From: Candidatus Peregrinibacteria bacterium
GTDB taxonomy: Bacteria > Patescibacteriota > Gracilibacteria > Peribacterales > Peribacteraceae
DNA length: 53,248 nucleotides
Direction: 5' to 3'
Assembly: GCA_016196225.1 (NCBI GenBank)
Contig: JACPXZ010000004.1
Coordinates: forward strand, 1 to 53,248
Shown in pieces: positions 30,592-37,795 of the stretch; the stretch's first letter is position 1; the number at the start of each line of letters is the position of its first letter. The position numbers were made by a program, and so were the translations under genes. The notes under the pieces are model-generated. The model was not told the DNA's origin and searched no databases. It was given only the letters and a program-made list of their open reading frames with translations.

Positions 30592-33084
30592 TTACTCGTC
30601 AACGACAAAATTGACAAGTTTGCTTTTCACCACGATTTCTTTTGTGATGATCTTCCCCCTGAGAAAGGTTTGGACATGCGGATGGTCTTTTGCCAACTGC
30701 ACGATATGTTCCTGCGTACTTTCGCGATTCACATCAATATTCGCCCGCACCTTTCCATTGATCTGCACCACTATCGTCATGGTATCGGATAACAAGAATT
30801 TTGGATCGAACGTTGGCCAACATTGATTCACTATAAACTCTCTACCCCCCTCCTTAATCCTCCCCCTATGGGGGAGGTGCCCCCCCACCTTCGCTAAGGC
30901 TACGGCGGGCAGGCGCGGGGGGAGGGAAATTTTTTCCCACAATTCTTCCGCCAAGTGCGGGGCCATTGGACTCAAGAGCAGTACAAAAATTTTTGCTGTT
31001 TCTTCATCCATCCCCCTTTTTTCGACCGCATTCAAAAATTCCATCAATGCAGCAATGGCGGTATTAAACCGGAAGTTCTCAATATCTTCTGTCACCTTCT
31101 TTACCGTCTTATGCAACAACCTTTCTATATCCTTTCCCTCATTATTTTTCTTGATTCCCTTTTCAAATAGTCTCCAAACCCTCTGCACAAATCTTTCAAT
31201 CCCTTTTATCCCCGTATCACTCCAGTCGCCTCCATCGGTGAACGGCCCCATGAACATGAGATACATCCGGAAGACATCGGACCCGTATCGTTCCACAAAC
31301 GTATCAGGAGAAACGACGTTTCCCCTGGACTTACTCATTTTTGCCCCTTTATTCGTAATAAGCCCTTGATGAATCAATTTTTTGAACGGTTCTTCACTTG
31401 ATACATAGCCAAAATCATTAAGTGCCATCATTATAAATCGCGCATAGATGAGATGCATGCATGCATGCTCCGGTCCCCCGATGTACAGATCCACCGGCAT
31501 CCACTTTTTTTCGAGATGGGGATCGATAAACTTTTTCAAATCTCCTTCCATCAAAAAACGCAAATAGTAAAACGACGAACAAACGAAGGTGTCCATCGTG
31601 TCGAACTCCGGCACCCACCCCTTCCCGAATATTTTTTCTGTCCGCTCTCTAAATTCTTTGGAATGTTTGAGCGGAGATTCGCCTGTGGGTTTAAATTCGA
31701 CATCGGTCGGGAGGAGCCACGGCAAATGCTTTTCGGGGATCGGATGAGGGTTTCCATCCGGATCGTATACGACCGGTATCGGCGCCCCCCAATACCGTTG
31801 ACGGGAAACAAGCCAGTCGCGGAGGCGATATTGCACCTGATGCCGCCCGATTTCTTTATCTTCCAACCATGCTACGATCTTCTTTTTTGCTTCTGATGTT
31901 TTGAGCCCATTGAGGAAACTGGAGTTGATACAGGTACCGTCAGTGGTAAACGCTGCTAAGGAATTTTCTACCCCCTCTCCCGTACCCTCCCCCCGAGGGG
32001 GAGGGGCAACCACTTCCTTCACTGGCAAATCGTATGTCTTGGCAAATTCCCAGTCCCTCTCATCGTGAGCGGGGACTGCCATCACCGCTCCCGTGCCGTA
32101 ACTTGAAAGAACGTAATCGGCAATCCAGACGGGGATTTCTTCTTCGGTTGCAGGATTGATGGCATATGCGCCGGTCCAGACACCTGTTTTTACTTTATTC
32201 AAATCCGTCCGTTCGAGATCGGTCTTTTTACGCACGTTTTCCTGATATGCATGGACTGCTCCGATATGACCCTTAGGGGTGATCGTCTCGACCATCGGGT
32301 GCTCCGGCGCGAGCACGATATACGTCGCCCCAAAGAGCGTATCGGGCCTCGTCGTAAATACCGTAATGTTTGATGATTCATTTTTAATGTTAAATTCGAT
32401 GACCGCACCTTCGCTCTTACCAATCCAGTTGCGTTGCATGAGCTTCGTTTTTTCCGGCCAATCCAAATGTTCTAACCCATCGAGCAGCCGCCCCGCGAAG
32501 TCCGTGATCCTGAAAAACCATTGCGGGAGCGGTTTTTGGATCACCTGCGTCTCACACCGTTCGCAATGCCCATCCTGACACTGTTCGTTGGCAAGAACCG
32601 TCTGACACGATGAACAATAATTCACATGCGCTTCCTTCTTATAGGCAAGACCGTGTTTATACATCTCCAGGAACAACCACTGGGTCCAGCGATAGTACTC
32701 CGGACTCGACGTATTAAGACTTTTGCTCCAGTCGAATGTCACTCCCATCCGTTTAAATTGCTGGATCATGTTTGTAACATTCTCCTGCGTAGACGTCGCT
32801 GGAGGGATGCCGCTCTTAATGGCAAAATTTTCTGCCGGGAGCCCAAAGGCATCAAATCCCATCGGATGGAAGACCTCTTTCCCCTTCATCCGCAAAAACC
32901 GGACATAGCTATCAGGAATGGAATACTGATACCAATGCCCCACATGCAACTGTGCTCCACTTGGATAGGGGAACATCACGAGGCAATAAAACGGATCAGG
33001 GGCCTTTTTAAGATCGAATTGAAATACGTGAGCCTCCTCCCATGCAGCTTGCCACTTTTTTTCGGTATTTTGTGCATTGTACAT
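30592..33084 (-). CDS. leuS: Leucyl-tRNA synthetase carrying two repeat-derived inserts
   Basis: An 830-aa class I synthetase that charges tRNA-Leu. HIGH motif FPYPSGAQLHVGHW (about 36-49), zinc-type knuckle CSSCQTVLANEQCQDGHCERC, CP1 editing domain with VFTTRPDTLFGATY, KMSKS as KGAKMSKSRGN, and the anticodon and C-terminal domains (TIVVQINGKVRANIDV). Two stretches are not part of the family: APPPRGEGTGEGVE in the editing domain (31970-32006) and LPAVALAKVGGHLPHRGRIKEGG near the C-terminal domain (30843-30912), both encoded by palindromic repeats seen elsewhere in the window. Reading stays in frame across both. A -10 TAAGAT (33091-33096) ends 6 nt before the ATG. It is divergent from deoC. 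Confidence 0.95.
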   Translation of the reverse strand: MYNAQNTEKKWQAAWEEAHVFQFDLKKAPDPFYCLVMFPYPSGAQLHVGHWYQYSIPDSYVRFLRMKGKEVFHPMGFDAFGLPAENFAIKSGIPPATSTQENVTNMIQQFKRMGVTFDWSKSLNTSSPEYYRWTQWLFLEMYKHGLAYKKEAHVNYCSSCQTVLANEQCQDGHCERCETQVIQKPLPQWFFRITDFAGRLLDGLEHLDWPEKTKLMQRNWIGKSEGAVIEFNIKNESSNITVFTTRPDTLFGATYIVLAPEHPMVETITPKGHIGAVHAYQENVRKKTDLERTDLNKVKTGVWTGAYAINPATEEEIPVWIADYVLSSYGTGAVMAVPAHDERDWEFAKTYDLPVKEVVAPPPRGEGTGEGVENSLAAFTTDGTCINSSFLNGLKTSEAKKKIVAWLEDKEIGRHQVQYRLRDWLVSRQRYWGAPIPVVYDPDGNPHPIPEKHLPWLLPTDVEFKPTGESPLKHSKEFRERTEKIFGKGWVPEFDTMDTFVCSSFYYLRFLMEGDLKKFIDPHLEKKWMPVDLYIGGPEHACMHLIYARFIMMALNDFGYVSSEEPFKKLIHQGLITNKGAKMSKSRGNVVSPDTFVERYGSDVFRMYLMFMGPFTDGGDWSDTGIKGIERFVQRVWRLFEKGIKKNNEGKDIERLLHKTVKKVTEDIENFRFNTAIAALMEFLNAVEKRGMDEETAKIFVLLLSPMAPHLAEELWEKISLPPRLPAVALAKVGGHLPHRGRIKEGGREFIVNQCWPTFDPKFLLSDTMTIVVQINGKVRANIDVNRESTQEHIVQLAKDHPHVQTFLRGKIITKEIVVKSKLVNFVVDE
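30843..30912 (-). repeat. Composite R1 + R2 repeat inside leuS
   Basis: R1: CCTCCCCC / GGGGGAGG (30859-30866 and 30870-30877) with the tail taccccccctccttaat. R2 follows at 30886-30912 and matches the repeat in ftsK. Together they add about 23 residues in frame near the C-terminal domain. Confidence 0.85.
31970..32006 (-). repeat. R1 repeat inside the leuS editing domain
   Basis: Arms CCCTCCCCC / GGGGGAGGG (31985-32005) followed on the minus strand by tacgggagaggggg. Translated in frame as APPPRGEGTGEGVE. Confidence 0.8.
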
Positions 33085-33093
33085 AACCCTATC

Positions 33094-33122
33094 TTAAGCT
33101 AAGATGCATCACTTCGTATACT
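33094..33122 (+). promoter_or_regulatory. deoC promoter
   Basis: -35 TTAAGC (33094-33099), exact 17-nt spacer, -10 TATACT (33117-33122), 15 nt before the deoC ATG. It overlaps the leuS -10 on the other strand, so the two genes share a 53-bp divergent promoter region. Confidence 0.5.
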
Positions 33123-33137
33123 CTTCTCACCCGCTCT

Positions 33138-34076
33138 ATGTCTCCCCTGGAACAGCCCCAAACCGACTCATCAAAAATTACCGCAGAGGATGTGATGAAC
33201 ATCGTGATCGAACATGCAGAGAAAGCAAAAATCCCCGCTAACGAGCTCGACGTGCGCGGTCACCGATTCGAAACCCAAATTGTACTTCTCAATCCCGTAC
33301 GCCTTTCTCTTCCGGCCGAAGTCGCCAAGCTCGCAAAGATGATCGATCATACCTACCTTACCATGACTCCTGATGATCCCTTAGCGGATCTGGAAAAAGT
33401 AATCACCCTCTGCCGCGAGGCAGGACAGTATGGTTTTACATCGGTCTGTGTCCGACCCAATCATGTTGCTCTCGCAAGTCGGTTGCTCAAATACTGGCAG
33501 ATCAACGATGTTGCTGTTTGTGCGGTCATTGATTTTCCAGAAAAAAAGGGGGACATCGCAGGAGCAAAAAGCCCCGACGAAAAATCAGCCGAGGCAGCGA
33601 TCGCGCAGTTGAATGGTGCAACCGAGTTCGACGTGGTTTTGGATTACCAAGCGGTCCTTCGTGAGGATAGTGAATGCGCGCGCCAAGGAGTTTATGCTGT
33701 TTGCAACCACGTCAAAGATAGAGACCCGCGTGCAATCGTCAAAGTGATTATGGAAACCGCACTTTTGCAAAATTGGGGTGGGGGCATTGCGGTAAGTAAC
33801 GCATGTGATGCCACGATTGACGGAGGTGCGGACTTTGGTAAAACTTCAACAGGATTCGCTCTTGAGGGAGGGGCAACAGTAATGGATGTCTATCATTTGA
33901 GTGAACTCCTCCACCCCTGCGGCGTCCAGGTAAAAGCATCCGGTGGGATCCGTGGTCTCAAAACCGTTGAACTCATGCGTCATGCAGGACCCGAGGATCA
34001 CGGAGCGGACCGCTTGGGATTAAGTTCTAGTTTGGCAATCATCAAAGAAAAGATGGAACAGATTGGCAAAGTTTGA
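33138..34076 (+). CDS. deoC: Deoxyribose-phosphate aldolase
   Basis: A 312-aa class I aldolase that splits 2-deoxyribose 5-phosphate into acetaldehyde and glyceraldehyde 3-phosphate in deoxynucleoside breakdown. The TIM-barrel signatures are clear: FTSVCVRPNHV, VCAVIDFPEKKGD, EFDVVLDYQAV (catalytic Asp), IVKVIMETALL, GADFGKTSTGF (Schiff-base Lys) and VQVKASGGIRG (second Lys). About 65 N-terminal residues precede the barrel, making it longer than E. coli DeoC (259 aa) and closer in size to eukaryotic enzymes. The promoter at 33094 is recognisable. The R1 palindrome follows the stop, before der. No deoA/deoB/deoD neighbours are present. Confidence 0.92.
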   Translation: MSPLEQPQTDSSKITAEDVMNIVIEHAEKAKIPANELDVRGHRFETQIVLLNPVRLSLPAEVAKLAKMIDHTYLTMTPDDPLADLEKVITLCREAGQYGFTSVCVRPNHVALASRLLKYWQINDVAVCAVIDFPEKKGDIAGAKSPDEKSAEAAIAQLNGATEFDVVLDYQAVLREDSECARQGVYAVCNHVKDRDPRAIVKVIMETALLQNWGGGIAVSNACDATIDGGADFGKTSTGFALEGGATVMDVYHLSELLHPCGVQVKASGGIRGLKTVELMRHAGPEDHGADRLGLSSSLAIIKEKMEQIGKV

Positions 34077-34089
34077 AAGTTTCGCTCTA

Positions 34090-34127
34090 TTTTTCCCTCC
34101 CCCGACGGGGGAGGGCCAGGGAGAGGA
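34090..34127 (+). repeat. R1 repeat between deoC and der
   Basis: CCCTCCCCC-GAC-GGGGGAGGG followed by ccagggagagg. Intergenic copy of the family; its hairpin could also block read-through, though no T run follows. Confidence 0.75.
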
Positions 34128-34143
34128 AAATACGCACACGTGA

Positions 34144-34149
34144 TATATT
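34144..34149 (+). promoter_or_regulatory. Extended -10 of der
   Basis: TGATATATT: TATATT (34144-34149) preceded by TG-N, 6 nt before the ATG at 34156. No -35 is evident. Confidence 0.5.
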
Positions 34150-34155
34150 CCCTCT

Positions 34156-35499
34156 ATGTCCCGCATCCCCACGGTTGCCATTATCGGACGGCCGAATACC
34201 GGCAAGTCGACGTTGTTTAACCGACTCGTCGGGAAACGCCGTGCCATTGTGAGTGAAATCCCCGGGACAACCCGGGATCAAATCGCACAATTGGTTTCTC
34301 TTCCTTCCCTCGACTATCTCCTTATTGATACCGGAGGACTCGGAGGAGGATCAGAGGATCTTGACCTCGAAAAGGATGTTGCCGCTCAATCCCTCCTTGC
34401 GATTGCCTCCGCAGATCTCATCCTCTTTACCGTCAACGGACAAGAACTGCTCACGGCGAGCGACGGAGAAGTTGCTTCGATCCTGCGTAAAAAACGAAAA
34501 CGCCACGTTCCGGTTATTCTTGTGGTTACCAAATGCGATAACCCGGACATTTGCAATGCCGCACCGGAGTACCTGCAATTGAATATTACCAATCATATTG
34601 TCGCTATCAGCGCCGCCCATAATATCGGCACAGATGAGCTTCAAAAAAATATCGCCGATCATCTTCAGTCCCTTCATTTTGATACAGCAGGAAGCAGAAA
34701 GCAGGAAGCAGAAAACGTCCCACGGATTGCGATCGTAGGCAAACCCAATGTCGGGAAATCCTCTCTCCTCAATGCGCTTATGTCGGACCCCGAGCGTTTA
34801 AGAGCTCCTCGTCTTGTCTCGGACAAACCGGGAACCACACGCGATACCACCGATACCGTCATCCGACATCAGGAAAAAGAATATCTCTTCGTCGATACCG
34901 CGGGACTCAAATCTCATGCCTATACGAAGGAGAATATCGAGTTTTATACTCAACTTCGGAGCGTCCAAGCCCTTGCGCAAGCCGATATCGTTCTGTTGAT
35001 CGTTGACCTTAAAGAGCAGATCAGCAGGCAAGACAAACGTATCGCCCAAATGACCATGGAGGAAGGAAAAGCACTCATCATCCTTGCCAACAAAATAGAT
35101 CTTCTATCGACTTCCGCGCGCGCGGAAGCACTCAAGCTCCTTCGTTTTAGCCTCTCCTTTTGTGCGTTTGCTCCGATCCTCCCGTGTTCAACGGTGACCC
35201 GCGACGGTCTCCTCAAGATTTTTCCATTGATCGAAATCGTTACCCAAAACCGGAATCGATTCATCGCCACCAAAGACCTTAACAACTGGTTTGCGGAGGC
35301 TCTGCAACGTCATGCATCGTCAGGACTCACCCGCGGTAAATTCATCACACAGGCAGAAGGCGTCCCCCCCACATTTGTGCTCTTTACTGCGGATCCGAAA
35401 AAAATCAAAGTCAGTGAGCTCAAATACCTTGAGAATACTCTTCGTCAATCCTTCGCCTTTGAGGGCACTCCGATCCGATGGGTGACAAAAAGAAAATAG
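34156..35499 (+). CDS. der: Ribosome-assembly GTPase Der (EngA)
   Basis: A 447-aa essential protein with two tandem GTPase domains and a C-terminal KH-like domain, needed for maturation of the 50S subunit. G1 motifs GRPNTGKST (about 11-19) and GKPNVGKSS; G3 DTGG and DTAG; G4 TKCD and NKID. The C-terminal domain runs from RNRFIATKDLNNWF to IRWVTKRK. Between the GTPase domains the linker contains TAGSRKQEAEN, encoded by a perfect 14-nt tandem repeat (34687-34714). The first G4 motif reads TKCD instead of NKxD, a known variant position but worth noting. It converges on the LOG-family gene with 4 bp between stops. Confidence 0.95.
   Translation: MSRIPTVAIIGRPNTGKSTLFNRLVGKRRAIVSEIPGTTRDQIAQLVSLPSLDYLLIDTGGLGGGSEDLDLEKDVAAQSLLAIASADLILFTVNGQELLTASDGEVASILRKKRKRHVPVILVVTKCDNPDICNAAPEYLQLNITNHIVAISAAHNIGTDELQKNIADHLQSLHFDTAGSRKQEAENVPRIAIVGKPNVGKSSLLNALMSDPERLRAPRLVSDKPGTTRDTTDTVIRHQEKEYLFVDTAGLKSHAYTKENIEFYTQLRSVQALAQADIVLLIVDLKEQISRQDKRIAQMTMEEGKALIILANKIDLLSTSARAEALKLLRFSLSFCAFAPILPCSTVTRDGLLKIFPLIEIVTQNRNRFIATKDLNNWFAEALQRHASSGLTRGKFITQAEGVPPTFVLFTADPKKIKVSELKYLENTLRQSFAFEGTPIRWVTKRK
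34687..34714 (+). repeat. 14-bp tandem repeat in the der linker
   Basis: gcaggaagcagaaa occurs twice without a break. Since 14 is not a multiple of three, the second copy is read in a different frame (SRK / QEAE). The whole block lies in the flexible linker between the two GTPase domains. Confidence 0.85.
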
Positions 35500-35503
35500 A
35501 GAG

Positions 35504-36190
35504 CTATCCCCCGCTCCCCGGTTGGGATATTTCCCCATTACCCAACTCTTTCTTCACTCCCCGTATTGCTTTTGTATCCTTTACTCGGCCATCCTGATGG
35601 ATCGGGAGAGGAAAGGCTTTGATGACAATTTCTAACTTATCCAAAAGCGCCGCCGGATCGTCGTCAAAAACCATGTTAGGGGGAATTTCGCGCTTGCAGA
35701 GTTCTTTGACAATGTGCGGGATCGAATTGGAAATCCCACCCGAATTGGTGAGGATCCCCGTCGGCCGCCCCTCATCATAGGCAATGGTAAACTCGTTGAG
35801 CGTCCCGATACCGCCACCGATGATCACAATCCCATCCGATGAGCGGATATTGATGATATCGCGTTCCATAAATCCCATCCCCGTATACATAATGATGTCA
35901 TGATCGTGCGGAGATTTGTATTCGTTGACATGTTCGTATTCCGAGAATGCCGGTGAGATACCAAGAGTAAACCCTCCTGCGGCCTGGGCCGCAATCAACG
36001 CATCATTGGGAAGCCCCGGACACGCTCCGTTGATAAAAATATGTCCCCGACGCGCAATTTCTTCTCCCAGCTTGTGTGCCTTGTCACGCGCCTGCTCGCT
36101 CTCAATCTGCGGACCGCTCGCGGATCCCATGACACCGATCTTGAGGGGATGAAAATGCCGGCTGCCGTGATATTTTTCCTGTGGCTTCAT
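35504..36190 (-). CDS. LOG-family (TIGR00725-like) nucleotide phosphoribohydrolase-type protein
   Basis: A 228-aa Rossmann-like protein of the Lonely-Guy family. Members hydrolyse (cytokinin) riboside 5'-monophosphates to base and ribose phosphate, or bind nucleotides. The motif GGGIGTLNEF (a variant of PGGxGTxxE) sits in IVIIGGGIGTLNEFTIAY, and GMGFMERDIINIRSSDG supplies the expected Met-x-x-Arg (MERD). The start KIGVMGSASG follows the family opening. The substrate is unknown here. Its ATG overlaps the TGA of the upstream small secreted protein by 4 bp (ATGA), a sign of translational coupling. The last 20 residues are a loose tail. Confidence 0.85.
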   Translation of the reverse strand: MKPQEKYHGSRHFHPLKIGVMGSASGPQIESEQARDKAHKLGEEIARRGHIFINGACPGLPNDALIAAQAAGGFTLGISPAFSEYEHVNEYKSPHDHDIIMYTGMGFMERDIINIRSSDGIVIIGGGIGTLNEFTIAYDEGRPTGILTNSGGISNSIPHIVKELCKREIPPNMVFDDDPAALLDKLEIVIKAFPLPIHQDGRVKDTKAIRGVKKELGNGEISQPGSGG

Positions 36191-36372
36191 AACTCAAATA
36201 AAGCTCCGGAAGCGGACCCCTCCACTACTCGGGGATCCACATGGATCTCCACCCTGAACGCAGTATCTAAACCTTGGAGAAACGCCATCAGGGGATGCGC
36301 AAACCCTTTCGGGGGCTGAAACGCAATAAGGGCATACAGTCCCACCAGACCAAATATCAATATTTGTTTCAC
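36187..36372 (-). CDS. Small secreted or membrane-tethered protein (GTG start)
   Basis: A 61-aa protein starting at GTG 36372. It begins with a hydrophobic segment typical of a signal peptide (KQILIFGLVGLYALIAFQPP), then QGLDTAFRVEIHVDPRVVEG. I do not recognise a family. Three points support it: a -10 TAAAAT (36379-36384) ends 6 nt before the GTG, its stop overlaps the LOG gene start by 4 bp, and its frame is signal-peptide-like. It may simply lead translation of the LOG gene. Confidence 0.55.
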   Translation of the reverse strand: MKQILIFGLVGLYALIAFQPPKGFAHPLMAFLQGLDTAFRVEIHVDPRVVEGSASGALFEL

Positions 36373-36401
36373 ATCATTATTTTATCACAAAACGGGAAAT
36401 G

Positions 36402-36447
36402 GCGCTACCCCCCCCCTTCTCCATCCTCCCCCGCCGGGGGAGGTACC
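36402..36447 (-). repeat. R1 repeat downstream of mltG
   Basis: CCTCCCCC / GGGGGAGG stem around GCCG with the tail gctaccccccccttctccat. It lies immediately after the mltG stop (36452), between mltG and the small secreted protein, both on the minus strand. Confidence 0.75.
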
Positions 36448-36451
36448 CCCA

Positions 36452-37462
36452 CTACTTCAAATACTTATATTTGTTGATGTTATGTTCTTCATTGGTAATG
36501 GCATATCGAATGTTGCCATCATGCCCATGAAGGTAATACCAGTATTCGGACTCCTCCGGATGCAACGCGGCTTCGATACTTTTGATACCGGGACTCGCAA
36601 TGGGTCCCGGGGGAAGACCGCGGAATTTTCGGGTGTTATACGGTGAAGAATTGTTCAAATCTGCACCGGTGAGGGCACTGGTCGTTTTTTCCAGAATATA
36701 TCGGGTCGCTGCGTCGACATCGAGCCCGCGGCCGGCATCAAAGCGCTTCCAGAGTATCCCGGCCACCACCCGCCGCTCCTCATCCGTTCGCGTCTCCTTC
36801 TCAATAAGAGAGGCCATCGTTATGATTTCATGGAACGAACGCCCGGACCTTTCAGTATCAACCGCGAATCGATCCAGCACGCGTTTGCGGAACGTGGAAA
36901 GCAGCCTTTCCAAAAAGAACTTTGGCTCAAAATCATCGGCAACAATGAAATACGTATCCGGATAGAGATATCCTTCGATGAGCCCGCCACGCTTCGCCAA
37001 TGAAGATTTTTTACCGATGGGGAGAAAGTCGAACGAAGAAAAATCGCACGCCTGCGCACACCGGATCAATGCTCCCGTTTGGATCAGATGTTTTGCGGTA
37101 AGCAATGTATCAATATCCTTGACCGTCCATCCTTCAGGAACCGTGACGATCATCTCCTGCCCCACGCCCGTCGATAGGACATTATTTATTTCTTCCACGG
37201 TCATCGAGGGGCGCAGCACAAACGACCCCGCCTGGAATACCGCATCGGGATGATGAAATTTAAGAAAAACTCTGAACGCCAACCCCGATCGGATCATCCC
37301 CTCCTCTTCGAGCATGTCAGTAATCGAAGATATGGACGACCCCGAGGGGATCGTGACCGTCCGGCGCAGCTCGCTCCCCATATCCACCGGCAATAATGAA
37401 TACTGATACCAAATAACAGCACTCCCTACAGCAACGATGAGGAAAATACTTAATTTTTTCAC
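36452..37462 (-). CDS. mltG: Endolytic murein transglycosylase MltG
   Basis: A 336-aa membrane-anchored enzyme that cuts nascent peptidoglycan glycan strands and ends their synthesis. N-terminal membrane helix (LSIFLIVAVGSAVIWYQYSL), a LysM-like portion (VTIPSGSSISSITDMLEEEG) and the YceG catalytic domain with EGYLYPDTYFI, ITMASLIEKETRTDEERRVVAGI (catalytic Glu in LIEKET) and SPYNTRKFRGLPPGPIASPG. Length is normal. The start codon is GTG at 37462, with a -10 TAAGAT (37469-37474) ending 6 nt before it. It shares a 35-bp divergent promoter region with ybaB. Its presence shows that the organism builds peptidoglycan. Confidence 0.92.
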   Translation of the reverse strand: MKKLSIFLIVAVGSAVIWYQYSLLPVDMGSELRRTVTIPSGSSISSITDMLEEEGMIRSGLAFRVFLKFHHPDAVFQAGSFVLRPSMTVEEINNVLSTGVGQEMIVTVPEGWTVKDIDTLLTAKHLIQTGALIRCAQACDFSSFDFLPIGKKSSLAKRGGLIEGYLYPDTYFIVADDFEPKFFLERLLSTFRKRVLDRFAVDTERSGRSFHEIITMASLIEKETRTDEERRVVAGILWKRFDAGRGLDVDAATRYILEKTTSALTGADLNNSSPYNTRKFRGLPPGPIASPGIKSIEAALHPEESEYWYYLHGHDGNIRYAITNEEHNINKYKYLK

Positions 37463-37468
37463 GCGCCT

Positions 37469-37491
37469 ATCTTAGATGACCATGGTACGAT
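37469..37491. promoter_or_regulatory. Compact divergent promoter of mltG and ybaB
   Basis: Minus strand TAAGAT (37474-37469), 6 nt before the mltG GTG; plus strand TGG-TACGAT (37486-37491), an extended -10, 6 nt before the ybaB ATG. Only 35 bp separate the two start codons, leaving no room for untranslated leaders. Confidence 0.6.
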
Positions 37492-37497
37492 AGTCAC

Positions 37498-37791
37498 ATG
37501 GTCTCCTGGTCCAAAGCACGGGATATGTTCCGTCTCCAACGGGAGGCAAAAAAAATTCGCAAAGAATTAAAGAATATCCATGTGGAAGAGGAAGCACAGG
37601 GAGTAAAGGTCATTGTGACTGGTGAACAAAAGGTTCACCGTATTGAGATTGGCCCAGATGTGCCCCGTGAGAATATTTCAGAACTTCTCACCGATGCGCT
37701 CAATCGTGCTCTTGCTAAAGCACAAGTGGTGTCGGCCGATAAGATGCAAGGGGTGATGGGGGAGATGGGATTAGGGATGGGGAATGAGTGA
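37498..37791 (+). CDS. ybaB: YbaB/EbfC-family nucleoid-associated protein
   Basis: A 97-aa small DNA-binding dimer that bridges or coats DNA. The N-terminal helix FRLQREAKKIRKELKNIHVE, the beta strand VKVIVTGEQKVHRIEIG and the C-terminal helix (LLTDALNRALAKAQVVSADKMQ) follow the family, which often ends with a Met/Gly-rich segment as here (GEMGLGMGNE). Members usually lie beside recR or dnaX; here the neighbours are mltG and a TraD/VirB4-like ATPase, whose stop codon faces this one 4 bp away. Confidence 0.85.
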   Translation: MVSWSKARDMFRLQREAKKIRKELKNIHVEEEAQGVKVIVTGEQKVHRIEIGPDVPRENISELLTDALNRALAKAQVVSADKMQGVMGEMGLGMGNE

Positions 37792-37795
37792 TGTA

